NCBI GenBank assembly: GCA_018369555.1
Contig: JAGZCC010000006.1
Coordinates: 1-56,491 of the forward strand
Source of the DNA: Thomasclavelia spiroformis
GTDB taxonomy: Bacteria > Bacillota_I > Bacilli_A > Erysipelotrichales > Coprobacillaceae
Reading direction: 5' to 3'
DNA: 56,491 nucleotides
A program made the position numbers and the translations under genes. Of the stretch, positions 1 through 8,697 are shown piece by piece. Numbering within the stretch: position 1 is the first letter of the stretch; every line of letters begins with the position of its first letter. Under the pieces are notes generated by a model, which was given only the letters and a program-made list of their open reading frames with translations, did no database searches and was not told the DNA's origin.

Positions 1-251
1 TGTAAATCGCTCACTATCCTAAATCCTAATCAAGTCGTTGAAAATATTGAAGATAAAGATATGCTTTTAGATATTAGAGTACAAACAAATACAGGTGATT
101 ATGTTAATATCGAAATGCAGTATTCAGCATTTTCTAAAAATCAGTATCAGATAGTATTTTAGAGAATTTAAATAGTGAAGAATATGATAAGATATTTGAA
201 ATGATTTTGGATAATCGAAGTATTGAAGAAAGCAAAGAATTTTTAAAATAG
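1..251 (+). pseudogene. Rpn-family (PD-(D/E)XK) nuclease/transposase remnant
   Basis: This is the 3' part of a gene of the Rpn / PDDEXK_2 putative transposase family, cut by the window edge. Bases 1-149 match the second copy at 35088-35236 with about 10 differences, including the DIRVQTNTGDYVN stretch and the E-x-Q that hold the nuclease core. At base 150 it jumps to sequence equivalent to 35609 onward, so about 372 bases of the central region are missing, and the frame closes at a TAG soon after the junction. The last part matches the end of copy two (EYDKIFEMILDNRSIEE). It cannot encode a working protein. Family assignment rests on the copy at 34956. Confidence 0.75.
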
Positions 252-297
252 TAAGATTAAAAGAGATTGAAAAAAATTAATTAAGTTTAAGTGCAAA

Positions 298-326
298 AAA
301 GACAATGAATTATTGTCTTTTTTTTT
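298..326 (+). terminator. Rho-independent terminator
   Basis: A 9-bp stem AAAGACAAT/ATTGTCTTT with a 5-base loop is followed by a run of T. It lies just after the Rpn remnant. Confidence 0.75.
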
Positions 327-418
327 GATACTAGATTAATCATCATATTTATGTTTGTTATAAAAAAACAAATTACTCAATATTAAAAATAATAATTATA
401 GTAAAAATAGTGTTTATT

Positions 419-868
419 TTAATTTATGTTTTTAATACTTTTTTTAAAATACATTAGATCAGTTGCTTGCATTTGGTTTTCGAATATTTCTTTTGGATAG
501 TAATCTAAAAAGAAATTTTCTATACGATGACTGTATACATAGCCTAAGTGGGTATAAAAAGTAATATTTTCAAAGCTTGAATTTGCAGTTGTTAACAAAA
601 AAGTGTCATAATTGTTATAGCTTTTTTCAATGAATTTTATTAGTGCTTTAGCATAGCCGTTATTGCGGTGTTCTATTAATGTTAAAATATTTTTGATTTC
701 TACATTACCGTCAATTATTTCAACTGCAATAAATGAAACTGGTTCGTTATTGATAAAATAGCCATATAAACTACCATGCTCTAGATAATCTCTAACTAAA
801 TTAATATTTGGATCACTTTGGGTTAATAATTTATCATAATCTAATTTATTTATTATTTCTTTTATCAT
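419..868 (-). CDS. GNAT family N-acetyltransferase
   Basis: The 149-residue product is a single GNAT domain that would transfer an acetyl group from acetyl-CoA to an amine; the substrate is unknown. The acetyl-CoA loop is seen as EHRNNGYAKALIKF (R-x-x-G-x-A), preceded by the usual beta strand VEIKNILTL, and the C-terminal half has the NITFYTHLGY motif common in the family. The ATG at 868 is chosen over the in-frame GTG at 877 because AGGAG sits 8 bases upstream of the ATG and overlaps the GTG. A promoter in the divergent gap drives it. It is monocistronic and divergent from the capA-like gene. Confidence 0.8.
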   Translation of the reverse strand: MIKEIINKLDYDKLLTQSDPNINLVRDYLEHGSLYGYFINNEPVSFIAVEIIDGNVEIKNILTLIEHRNNGYAKALIKFIEKSYNNYDTFLLTTANSSFENITFYTHLGYVYSHRIENFFLDYYPKEIFENQMQATDLMYFKKSIKNIN

Positions 869-887
869 TTTAATCACTCCTAGCAGT

Positions 888-916
888 ATTATAAATTAAA
901 GTATCATAAATAACAA
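888..916 (-). promoter_or_regulatory. Promoter of the GNAT gene
   Basis: On the minus strand, -35 TTGTTA and -10 TATAAT are separated by 17 bases and lie about 20 bases upstream of the ATG at 868. Confidence 0.55.
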
Positions 917-923
917 TATGGTA

Positions 924-952
924 TTTAAAGTGATAATATGGTTTGGTATAAT
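924..952 (+). promoter_or_regulatory. Promoter of the CapA-like gene
   Basis: A perfect -10 TATAAT (947-952), with TGG just before it, lies 17 bases after a weak -35 TTTAAA. It sits 20 bases upstream of the start codon at 972. Confidence 0.5.
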
Positions 953-971
953 TACTTCAAGGAGAACAGTT

Positions 972-2018
972 ATGAAAAAGATAGTAATATTAATAGCGTT
1001 GTTATGCATGCTTGTGGGATGCTTTGGTGATAATGGTAGTGAAGTTAAAAAGACTGAAGTAAACAAAAAGGAGAATAACACAGTGGAGAAAAAAGAACCA
1101 GTTGAAACAAGTGTTAAATTAAACTTTGCTGGTGATTTTACATTGGGTAATTATGTTAATCAGGCGTATTCTGGTTCATTTGATCAAGAGTATGAAAAGA
1201 ATGGGAAAGATAGTTCATATTTTTTAAAAAATGTAAAAAATGTTTTTGCAAGTGATGATTTAACAATTGTTAATCTTGAAGGACCATTAACTGATGCGAC
1301 TGCACATGTTGAAAAGCAATTTCCGTTTAAAGGTTTAAAAGAGTATGCAAATATTTTAGTTGATGGTAGTATTGAGGTTGTGAGTTTAGCTAATAATCAT
1401 TCAGAGGATTATTATAAACAAGGAATGGATGATACTAAAGCTGCACTTGAAGAAAAAGGAATTGGATATTTTGGTTATGCAACGTCTTTTGTTGAAGAAG
1501 TGAAAGGGATAAAGGTAGGCTTTTTAGGCTATCGCTCGATGTCGGTGTCGATGAATAATGAACAGGGACGTAAAACAATAAAAAATGCAATCGAAGATTT
1601 AAAAACAAATCAAGGAACTGATGTGGTTGTTGTATATTTTCATTGGGGAGTAGAACGTGAATATGATGCTAATGATGATCAACGTAATCTTGCGAAATTT
1701 ACTATTGATAGTGGGGCAGATTTAGTGGTTGGGTCACATCCTCATGTTTTACAGGGAATTGAAAATTATAATGGTAAACCGATTGTTTATTCTTTAGGTA
1801 ATTTTTGTTTTGGTGGTAACCGTAATCCAAGTGATAGTGATACGATGATTTATTCGGTTACAATGAATTTTGTTGATGGTGTTTATAGTAGTTGTGATTA
1901 TGAAATTATTCCGTGTTCAATTACTTCGGTAAGTGGTAGAAATAATTATCAGCCGATGATTTTACAGGGTGATGAAAAAAAACGAGTTTTAAAGAAAGTA
2001 GAAAGGTATAGTTATTAA
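972..2018 (+). CDS. CapA/YwtB-like metallophosphatase lipoprotein
   Basis: The 348-residue product is a CapA-family protein (PGA_cap domain), a calcineurin-like metallophosphatase fold anchored outside the membrane. The ATG at 972 follows AAGGAG by 7 bases and opens a lipoprotein signal (MKKIVILIALLCML) ending in the lipobox LVGC. After a charged linker (to about residue 50) come the family's metal-site motifs: FAGDFTLG, NLEGPLT, SLANNH, YFHWGVE and GSHPHVLQ, then SLGNFCFGG. Family members work in poly-gamma-glutamate or cell-surface polymer systems, but no capBC genes are nearby, so the substrate is unknown. The small membrane-protein gene follows 12 bases later and may be co-transcribed. 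Confidence 0.85.
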   Translation: MKKIVILIALLCMLVGCFGDNGSEVKKTEVNKKENNTVEKKEPVETSVKLNFAGDFTLGNYVNQAYSGSFDQEYEKNGKDSSYFLKNVKNVFASDDLTIVNLEGPLTDATAHVEKQFPFKGLKEYANILVDGSIEVVSLANNHSEDYYKQGMDDTKAALEEKGIGYFGYATSFVEEVKGIKVGFLGYRSMSVSMNNEQGRKTIKNAIEDLKTNQGTDVVVVYFHWGVEREYDANDDQRNLAKFTIDSGADLVVGSHPHVLQGIENYNGKPIVYSLGNFCFGGNRNPSDSDTMIYSVTMNFVDGVYSSCDYEIIPCSITSVSGRNNYQPMILQGDEKKRVLKKVERYSY

Positions 2019-2030
2019 TAGGTAATTAGT

Positions 2031-2306
2031 GTGATTAAAATGTTATTTTATTTTTTGTACAGTGGTTATATTATTTTGTTGATTGGTATATTAGGCGGAA
2101 GAGTTTCTGGTAATATTAATATGTTTAAATTTAGTGTTTGGTGCTTGGTGGCAGGTTTATTTGATTTTTTAATTAGTTATTTGGTTGTTTTTAAAAGTAA
2201 GAAAACGGTCCAAGAAATATCATCTAAGCAACAAAGGTTTAAAAAAGTAATTGAGTTACTTATAATCCCGTTGGTGGTTATATATTTGGCTAATTTTTTG
2301 ATTTAA
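2031..2306 (+). CDS. Small three-helix membrane protein, unknown function
   Basis: A 91-residue hydrophobic protein of no family I recognise. Three probable membrane helices are visible: about residues 4-24 (FYFLYSGYIILLIGIL), 32-53 and 73-91, with a basic cytoplasmic stretch (KSKKTVQEISSKQQRFKK) between the second and third. The start is GTG at 2031 or ATG at 2040; the ribosome site (AGGT at 2020) is weak for both. It lies directly behind the CapA-like lipoprotein and before the ZTP riboswitch, so it probably ends that transcription unit. Confidence 0.55.
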   Translation: MIKMLFYFLYSGYIILLIGILGGRVSGNINMFKFSVWCLVAGLFDFLISYLVVFKSKKTVQEISSKQQRFKKVIELLIIPLVVIYLANFLI

Positions 2307-2335
2307 GATAAAATCAATATTTTTCTTGTAAATGC

Positions 2336-2364
2336 TTGAATCTTGTATAAATTAATGGTATTAT
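2336..2364 (+). promoter_or_regulatory. Promoter upstream of the ZTP riboswitch
   Basis: -35 TTGAAT (2336-2341), a 17-base spacer and -10 TATTAT (2359-2364) place a start near 2371, exactly where the aptamer begins. Confidence 0.65.
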
Positions 2365-2369
2365 GCATT

Positions 2370-2471
2370 TAGTTATACGACTGACGGAAGTGGAATTAAC
2401 CACAGGGAGTATAATCATAGAAGAGCCGACCGTCTGGGCAAGAGTCTGGATTAGTGCGGGCTCTTTTTTAA
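2370..2471 (+). ncRNA. ZTP (pfl) riboswitch with intrinsic terminator
   Basis: The RNA carries the ZTP/pfl aptamer hallmarks: CGACTGACGGAAGTGG, a GTGG/CCAC hairpin, CAGGGAG, then the second half GCCGACCGTCTGGGC. The last element overlaps a terminator: GAGCC (2424) pairs with GGGCTC before TTTTTT at 2465-2470. In known ZTP switches, binding of the alarmone ZTP/ZMP, which builds up when 10-formyl-THF is short, prevents termination. The first gene downstream is fhs, which makes 10-formyl-THF, followed by the purine operon containing purN and purH, the two formyl-THF-using enzymes. That is the expected regulon. Ligand and ON logic are from family knowledge. Confidence 0.88.
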
Positions 2472-2511
2472 TTCTAGGGATAATGTAGAAGTATATTGAT
2501 ATTTGTAGTGG

Positions 2512-2540
2512 TTGAGAAAAGCATACAAATATGGTATAAA
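2512..2540 (+). promoter_or_regulatory. Second promoter, downstream of the riboswitch terminator
   Basis: -35 TTGAGA (2512-2517), a 17-base spacer and -10 TATAAA (2535-2540) lie between the riboswitch terminator and fhs. If active it would give riboswitch-independent transcription of fhs and the pur genes. Confidence 0.45.
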
Positions 2541-2611
2541 TTAGGTATGTTTTAATTGTTTAAATAATATCTTTAGAAGAAATTGAAAATTATAATTGAA
2601 AGGGTGGCAGT

Positions 2612-4282
2612 ATGTTAAGTGATGTTGAAATTGCACAAAGTGCAAAAATGGAACCAATTAGTGAAATTGCTAAAAAAGTTGGTTTACAAGATGATGATTT
2701 AGAATTATATGGTAAGTATAAAGCTAAAATTTCTTTATCAGCAATTAATCGTTTAGAAAATAATTCTGATGGAAAATTAATTCTTGTAACAGCAATTAAT
2801 CCCACACCTGCTGGAGAAGGAAAAACAACAACAATGATTGGGTTGTCACAGGCCTTAAATAAGTTGGGAAAAAAATCAGTAGTAGCGATGAGAGAACCGT
2901 CTTTAGGACCATGTTTTGGAATTAAAGGTGGTGCAGCTGGTGGAGGATATGCTCAAGTGGTTCCAATGGAAGATATTAATCTGCATTTTACTGGTGATAT
3001 TCATGCTATCACTGCTGCTAATAATTTAATTGCAGCAATGCTTGATAATTCGATTCATCAAGGAAATCCTTTGAATATTGATGTTCGTAATATTGTTTGG
3101 AAAAGAGTTGTTGATTTAAATGATCGTGCTTTACGTAATATTGTTTGTGGTTTAGGTGGTAAAGTAAATGGAGTGCCTCGTGAAGATGGCTTTGATATAT
3201 CAGTAGCAAGTGAAGTAATGGCGATTCTTTGCTTAGCGACAAGTTTAGATGATTTAAAAGAACGTGCAGGAAAAATGATCGTTGCTTATGATTATGATGG
3301 TAATCCTGTTACTGTTAATGATATTGAAGCAACTGGTGCAGTTACGTTACTGTTAAAAGATGCAATCAAACCAAACTTAGTTCAAACATTGGATCATACG
3401 CCAGTCTTTGTTCATGGGGGTCCATTTGCAAACATTGCCCATGGATGTAATTCAGTTATGGCAACTAAATTAGCAATTAAATTAGGTGATTATGCAATTA
3501 CTGAAGCAGGTTTTGGGGCTGATTTAGGAGCAGAGAAATTTTTAGATATTAAATGTCGTCAAGCTAATCTTGATCCTCAAGCAGTAGTGATTGTTGCTAC
3601 AGTAAGAGCGTTAAAGATGCATGGTGGTGTTGATAAAAAAGAATTAGCTAATGAAAATTTAGAAGCATTAGCTAAAGGAGTAGAAAATTTAGAAAAACAT
3701 ATTGAAAATATAAAAAAATATAATTTACCAGCAGTAGTAGCTATCAATGCTTTTCCAACTGATAGCGAAGCTGAATTGCAACTTTTAAAAGATACTTGTG
3801 ATAAAATGGGAGTTGATGTTGCAATTTCTGAAGTTTTTGCTAAAGGTGGCGATGGAGGAATTGAATTAGCTCAAAAATTATTAGATGTATTAGAAACTAA
3901 AGAAGCTAATTATAAACCATTGTATGATTTAGAGTTATCAATCAAAGAAAAAATTGAAGTTATTGCAAAAGAAATATATGGAGCTAGTGGTGTTGTTTTT
4001 GATAAAAAAGCAATTACAAAGATGAAAAAATATGAAGCACAAGGATTAGGAAAATTACCAATCTGTGTAGCTAAAACACAATATTCTTTATCTGATCAGC
4101 CAACATTATTGGGGCGTCCTAGTGGATTTACAATTAAGATCAATGATCTTATTCCATCAGCTGGAGCAGGTTTTTTAGTAGCAATCTCTGGTAGTATCAT
4201 GAGAATGCCAGGACTTCCAAAACGACCAGCAGCAGTTAATATGGATATTGATAAAGACGGTAAGATTATTGGATTGTTCTAA
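2612..4282 (+). CDS. fhs: Formate--tetrahydrofolate ligase
   Basis: The 556-residue cytoplasmic enzyme makes 10-formyl-THF from formate, THF and ATP; the length is normal for the family. The P-loop is TPAGEGKTT near residues 62-70 within the typical VTAINPTPAGEGKTT, and the conserved REPSLGPCFG, GGGYAQVVPMEDINLHFTGD and HGGPFANIAHGCNS blocks are all present. The ATG at 2612 is preceded by AAAGGGTGG. It is the first gene of the purine operon and sits behind the ZTP riboswitch. Its product feeds PurN and PurH downstream, so enzyme supply and demand are in one transcript. Confidence 0.97.
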   Translation: MLSDVEIAQSAKMEPISEIAKKVGLQDDDLELYGKYKAKISLSAINRLENNSDGKLILVTAINPTPAGEGKTTTMIGLSQALNKLGKKSVVAMREPSLGPCFGIKGGAAGGGYAQVVPMEDINLHFTGDIHAITAANNLIAAMLDNSIHQGNPLNIDVRNIVWKRVVDLNDRALRNIVCGLGGKVNGVPREDGFDISVASEVMAILCLATSLDDLKERAGKMIVAYDYDGNPVTVNDIEATGAVTLLLKDAIKPNLVQTLDHTPVFVHGGPFANIAHGCNSVMATKLAIKLGDYAITEAGFGADLGAEKFLDIKCRQANLDPQAVVIVATVRALKMHGGVDKKELANENLEALAKGVENLEKHIENIKKYNLPAVVAINAFPTDSEAELQLLKDTCDKMGVDVAISEVFAKGGDGGIELAQKLLDVLETKEANYKPLYDLELSIKEKIEVIAKEIYGASGVVFDKKAITKMKKYEAQGLGKLPICVAKTQYSLSDQPTLLGRPSGFTIKINDLIPSAGAGFLVAISGSIMRMPGLPKRPAAVNMDIDKDGKIIGLF

Positions 4283-4318
4283 ATAGTTTTTAGTATTTTA
4301 ATATGAAAGGATGTAAAT

Positions 4319-4807
4319 ATGAAAGTCGCAATCATTATGGGTTCAACTAGTGATTTAAATAAAGTAGAACCAGCAATTAGTATTTTAAAAGATTATGGTG
4401 TTGAGGTGAATGTTAGATGTCTTTCAGCTCATCGTGCACATCTTGGTTTAAGTAATTTTATTAAAGAAACAGAAACAGATGGTACAGAAGTTATTATCAC
4501 AGCTGCAGGTATGGCTGCGGCTTTACCAGGGGTAGTTGCTTCACAAACAGTTTTACCAGTTATTGGAGTGCCAATCAGTGGTTCAACATTAGATGGGATG
4601 GATGCTTTATTATCGATTGTTCAAATGCCCTCAGGGATACCAGTTGCAACAGTAGCAATTAATGGTAGTAAAAATGCAGCATATTTAGCTTTACAGATTA
4701 TGGCAATTAAACATGATAATATTAAAGAAAAATTAGTTGCTTATCGCAAAGAAATGGAAGCTCAAGCAATGAATGCAAATATGGAAGTAATGGAAAAATA
4801 TAAATAA
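4319..4807 (+). CDS. purE: AIR carboxylase / N5-CAIR mutase PurE
   Basis: A 162-residue PurE, making CAIR in purine synthesis. The phosphate-binding start MGSTSDL, the SAHRAH segment (usually SAHRTP) and GMAAALPGVVASQTVLPVIG with LLSIVQMPSGIPVATVAI identify it. The architecture is that of the short bacterial class. No purK (N5-CAIR synthetase) accompanies it here, so it may use CO2 and AIR directly or purK may lie elsewhere; sequence alone does not decide. The start has AAAGGATG just upstream. It follows fhs by 36 bases in the same operon. Confidence 0.95.
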   Translation: MKVAIIMGSTSDLNKVEPAISILKDYGVEVNVRCLSAHRAHLGLSNFIKETETDGTEVIITAAGMAAALPGVVASQTVLPVIGVPISGSTLDGMDALLSIVQMPSGIPVATVAINGSKNAAYLALQIMAIKHDNIKEKLVAYRKEMEAQAMNANMEVMEKYK

Positions 4808-4823
4808 GAGGAGATTAGAAAAA

Positions 4824-5525
4824 ATGGCAGAATTATTATACGAAGGAAAAGCAAAACAAGTTTATTTGACTGAAAAAGAAGATGAGTATTTGATTCATTA
4901 TAAAGATGATGCAACTGCAGGTAATGGAGTTAAACATGATCAATTCGAAGGTAAAGGGGTTTTGAATAATACTATTTCTTGTATTATTTTTGATATGCTA
5001 GAAGAAGCCGGAATTAAAACTCATATGATTAAAAAATTAAATGATCGTGATATTTTAGTTAAAAAAGTAGATATTTTCCCATTAGAAGTAATTGTTAGAA
5101 ATATTACTACAGGATCTTTTTGTAAAAGATTAGGGGCACCTGAAGGAGTAGTTTTAGATGAACCAATTTTTGAAATTAGTTATAAAAATGATGATTATGG
5201 TGATCCATTAATTAATGAAGATCATGCAGTAGCTTTAAAATTATGTACAAGAGATGAATATAATTTTATTAAACAAGAAACTTTAAAGATTAATGAATTA
5301 TTAAAAGAGTTTTTCTTGAGTTTAAATTTAAAATTGGTTGATTTTAAGATTGAATTTGGAAAAACATCTAATGGTGAAATTTTATTAGCTGATGAAATTT
5401 CTCCAGATTCTTGCCGTTTGTGGGATGTAGAAACTAATCAAAAGTATGATAAAGATGTATTTAGACAAGACATTGGGGATCTAATTGAAACTTATAAAGC
5501 AGTACTTGCAAGAATGCAAAAATAA
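4824..5525 (+). CDS. purC: SAICAR synthetase PurC
   Basis: The 233-residue phosphoribosylaminoimidazole-succinocarboxamide synthase joins aspartate to CAIR with ATP. Visible marks are the N-terminal LLYEGKAKQVY, the EVIVRNITTGSFCKRLG segment, FKIEFGK and LLADEISPDSCRLWD, all in order, and a normal length. The ATG follows AAGAGGAG. It lies 16 bases after purE. In many Clostridia-like operons purF follows purC; here purM follows directly. Confidence 0.97.
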   Translation: MAELLYEGKAKQVYLTEKEDEYLIHYKDDATAGNGVKHDQFEGKGVLNNTISCIIFDMLEEAGIKTHMIKKLNDRDILVKKVDIFPLEVIVRNITTGSFCKRLGAPEGVVLDEPIFEISYKNDDYGDPLINEDHAVALKLCTRDEYNFIKQETLKINELLKEFFLSLNLKLVDFKIEFGKTSNGEILLADEISPDSCRLWDVETNQKYDKDVFRQDIGDLIETYKAVLARMQK

Positions 5526-5543
5526 TAAAGAGGAGAAATGAAA

Positions 5544-6569
5544 ATGGATTATAAAAAGGCTGGAGTAGATATTGAAGCTGGCTATAAATCAGTTGAATTA
5601 ATGAAAAAACATGTTAAAGAAACTTTAAGACCAGAAGTTTTAGGCGGACTTGGTGGTTTTGCAGGTGCCTTTGATTTGAGTGCGATTAAAAATATGGATG
5701 AACCAGTTTTGTTATCAGGAACTGACGGTTGTGGGACAAAAGTAAAACTTGCTTTTATTATGGATAAACATGATACAATTGGAATTGATGCTGTTGCAAT
5801 GTGTGTTAATGATATTGCTTGTTCTGGAGGCGAACCATTATTTTTCTTAGATTATATTGCTTGTGGTAAAAATTATCCTGAAAAAATTGCAACAATTGTA
5901 AGCGGGGTAGCTGAAGGTTGTAAACAATCAGGATGTGCCTTAGTTGGCGGTGAAACTGCGGAACATCCAGGATTAATGCCTGAAAATGATTATGATTTAG
6001 CTGGTTTTGCAGTAGGTGTAGTTGATAAAAAAGATATTATTAATGGTGAAAATATTAAACCAGGAGATGTTTTGGTAGGAATTGCTTCAAGTGGTGTTCA
6101 TAGTAATGGTTTTTCACTTGTACGTCAGGTTTTTGAGATGACTAAAGAGTCTTTAGATACATATTATGATGAACTTAATAAAACATTAGGTGAAGCTTTA
6201 TTAATGCCAACTAGAATCTATGTAAAAGCACTTAAAAATGTTAAGGATGCTGGTGTTGTTGTAAAAGGATGTAGCCATATTACTGGTGGTGGCTTTGATG
6301 AAAATATTCCTAGAATGTTGCCAGAAGGAATAAAGGCAGTAATTAATAAGAATAGTTATCCAATTCCGGCAATTTTTGATTTGATTGCTAAAAATGGTAA
6401 TATTAGCGAAGATATGATGTATAATACATTTAATATGGGCTTAGGGATGGTTATTGCCCTTGATCCAAAAGAAGTTGATAAAGCAATGGCAGCAATTAAA
6501 GAAGCAGGCGATGAATGTTATGTTGTAGGTCATGTTGAAGCAGGTAATAAAGGGGTAGAATTATGTTAA
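5544..6569 (+). CDS. purM: AIR synthetase PurM
   Basis: The 341-residue phosphoribosylformylglycinamidine cyclo-ligase closes the imidazole ring. The ATG at 5544 (MDYKKAGVDIEAGYK) is preferred: AGGAG lies 8 bases before it, but only 2 bases before the in-frame ATG at 5538. The signature SGTDGCGTKVK near residues 58-68 and the GGETAEHPGLM and ASSGVHSNGFSL motifs are present. Its last codons overlap the start of purN by 7 bases, pointing to translational coupling. Confidence 0.96.
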   Translation: MDYKKAGVDIEAGYKSVELMKKHVKETLRPEVLGGLGGFAGAFDLSAIKNMDEPVLLSGTDGCGTKVKLAFIMDKHDTIGIDAVAMCVNDIACSGGEPLFFLDYIACGKNYPEKIATIVSGVAEGCKQSGCALVGGETAEHPGLMPENDYDLAGFAVGVVDKKDIINGENIKPGDVLVGIASSGVHSNGFSLVRQVFEMTKESLDTYYDELNKTLGEALLMPTRIYVKALKNVKDAGVVVKGCSHITGGGFDENIPRMLPEGIKAVINKNSYPIPAIFDLIAKNGNISEDMMYNTFNMGLGMVIALDPKEVDKAMAAIKEAGDECYVVGHVEAGNKGVELC

Positions 6570-7156
6570 AAATTGCCGTCTTTGTTTCTGGCGGTGGAAC
6601 TGATTTACAATCAATTATCGATGCTATTGAAGCTAATCAAATTAACGGTAAGATTGTTTTAGTCATTTCTAATCGTAAAAATGCATATGGATTAGAACGT
6701 GCTAAAAAAGCTGGGATTGAAACAGCAGTAGTTAAAAAAGATGATGAATTAATTGTTAAAATGTTAAAAGAGCGTGAAGTTGATTTAGTTGTTTTAGCAG
6801 GTTATTTAGCAATTTTGAGTGATGTTTTGATTGATGCGTATCCAAATAAAATAATTAATATTCATCCATCACTTATTCCTTCTTTTTGTGGACCAGGGTA
6901 TTATGGTATGCATGTACATGATGAGGTATTAAAACGAGGAGTTAAGGTAACTGGAGCAACTGTTCATTTTGTAAGTAATGAAGTAGATGGGGGACCAATT
7001 ATTTTACAAGAAGCGTGTAATATTGATGATTTAGATAATTCTGAAGATATTCAGGCAAGAGTTTTAGAAATTGAACATCGAATTTTGCCTAAAGCTGTTG
7101 CTTTATATTGTAATGGTAAAATTGTTGTTGAAAATGAAAGGGCTAAGGTGAAGTAA
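6563..7156 (+). CDS. purN: GAR transformylase PurN
   Basis: The 197-residue enzyme formylates GAR with 10-formyl-THF, the product of fhs at the head of the operon. The substrate loop VSGGGTDLQS opens the protein. The catalytic triad is seen as N99 and H101 in INIHPSLIPSF and D142 in SNEVDGGP. The start overlaps the end of purM and purH begins at the base after its stop, so the three are tightly coupled. Confidence 0.96.
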   Translation: MLKIAVFVSGGGTDLQSIIDAIEANQINGKIVLVISNRKNAYGLERAKKAGIETAVVKKDDELIVKMLKEREVDLVVLAGYLAILSDVLIDAYPNKIINIHPSLIPSFCGPGYYGMHVHDEVLKRGVKVTGATVHFVSNEVDGGPIILQEACNIDDLDNSEDIQARVLEIEHRILPKAVALYCNGKIVVENERAKVK

Positions 7157-8680
7157 ATGAAAAGAGCATTAGTTAGTGTTACGAATAAAGATGGTATCGT
7201 TGATTTTTGTAAGGGATTAGTAGAACTAGGTTTTGAAATTGTTTCTACTGGGGGGACAATGACAAAATTACAAGAAGCAAATATTCCATGTATTGCAATT
7301 GATGATGTTACTGGATTTCCAGAAATTTTAGATGGACGTGTTAAAACATTACATCCTAAGGTTCATGGTGGATTATTGTTCCGTCGAGATGTTTCTAAAC
7401 ATGTTGAAACAGTTAAAGAAATGGATATTAAACCAATTGATTTGGTTTGTGTTAATTTATATGAGTTTGAAAAAGCTTTAAAAGCAGGTAAACCAATGGA
7501 AGATATGATTGAAAATATTGATATTGGTGGTCCTTCAATGATTCGTTCAGCAGCTAAGAATTTTAAAGATGTTTTGATTGTTACTGATCCTAAAGATTAT
7601 GATGTTGTTTTAACAGCTATTAAAGATAATCAAGATGATTTTGATTTTAGATTAAATCTTGCATATAAGGCATTTTCAACTACAGGTGCATATGATGCGA
7701 TGATTTCTCGTTATTTTGCTGATGTTGTTGGTGATGACTTCCCTGATGTATTAAATATTAGTTTGAAAAAAACTGAGCATTTACGTTATGGTGAAAATTC
7801 TCAACAAAGAGCTAATGCATATGTTGATCCATTTGTTCAACATAGTTTATTGGATTATGAGCAATTACATGGTAAAGAAATTTCATTTAATAATGTAAAT
7901 GATTTATATGGGGCAGTAGCTGTGGTTCGTGAATTTAGTGATCAAATTGTTACAGCAGCGATCAAACATTCAACACCTTGTGGGGTTGCTATTGGTAAGG
8001 ATGGCTATGATTCTTATATGAAAGCTTATAATGCTGATCCTCAAAGTATTTTTGGTGGAATTGTTGCAGTTAATTATAAAATTGATAAACAAACAGCAGA
8101 AGAAATGCATAAGATTTTTTTAGAAATCGTAGCTGCTCCTGATTTTGATGAAGATGCTTTAGAAATATTAAAGAAGAAGAAAAATTTGAGAATTTTAAAA
8201 CTTAAAGATTTAACTGTAAGAGAAGCTAAATATGATATTAAGTATTTAGAAGGTAAAGTTTTGGTACAAGATATTAATACTGAAATGATTAAAGAAATGA
8301 ATTGTGTAACTGAAGCTAAACCAACTAATGAACAAATTAGCGATATGGAATTTGGAATGCGTGTAGTTAAATTTGTTAAATCAAATGCTATTTGTATTGT
8401 TAAAGATGGTGTTACTTTAGCAGTCGGTGGAGGACAAACTTCTCGTGTATGGGCATTAGAAAATGCTATTCATAATAATCCAGATAAAGATTTTAATGGA
8501 GCAGTACTTGCAAGTGATGCATTCTTCCCATTTAGTGATTGTGCTGAAGTTGCTTATAATGCAGGAATTGGTGCAATTGTACAACCTGGGGGATCAATTC
8601 GTGATCAAGATTCTATTGATTTTTGTAATGAAAAAGGAATTCCAATGGTATTTACAGGATATAGACATTTTAGACATTAA
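7157..8680 (+). CDS. purH: Bifunctional AICAR transformylase/IMP cyclohydrolase PurH
   Basis: The 507-residue protein performs the last two steps to IMP. The N-terminal MGS-like domain (about residues 1-195) shows ALVSVTNKDGI, STGGTMTKL and LDGRVKTLHPKVHGG, the cyclohydrolase part. The AICAR transformylase domain follows with the motif IKHSTPCGVAIG (canonical KHxNPCG with T for N) and ends with GGSIRDQDSIDFCNEKGIPMV. It begins one base after purN. Its substrate ZMP is the riboswitch ligand precursor, so it closes the regulatory loop. Confidence 0.97.
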   Translation: MKRALVSVTNKDGIVDFCKGLVELGFEIVSTGGTMTKLQEANIPCIAIDDVTGFPEILDGRVKTLHPKVHGGLLFRRDVSKHVETVKEMDIKPIDLVCVNLYEFEKALKAGKPMEDMIENIDIGGPSMIRSAAKNFKDVLIVTDPKDYDVVLTAIKDNQDDFDFRLNLAYKAFSTTGAYDAMISRYFADVVGDDFPDVLNISLKKTEHLRYGENSQQRANAYVDPFVQHSLLDYEQLHGKEISFNNVNDLYGAVAVVREFSDQIVTAAIKHSTPCGVAIGKDGYDSYMKAYNADPQSIFGGIVAVNYKIDKQTAEEMHKIFLEIVAAPDFDEDALEILKKKKNLRILKLKDLTVREAKYDIKYLEGKVLVQDINTEMIKEMNCVTEAKPTNEQISDMEFGMRVVKFVKSNAICIVKDGVTLAVGGGQTSRVWALENAIHNNPDKDFNGAVLASDAFFPFSDCAEVAYNAGIGAIVQPGGSIRDQDSIDFCNEKGIPMVFTGYRHFRH

Positions 8681-8697
8681 TAGAGAGGTTTGAATAT

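Noticed and set aside
3018..3242. Open frame on the minus strand inside fhs
   Set aside because: It lies fully within the certain fhs gene, has no ribosome site and codes for a biased His/Leu-rich sequence typical of an antisense shadow frame.
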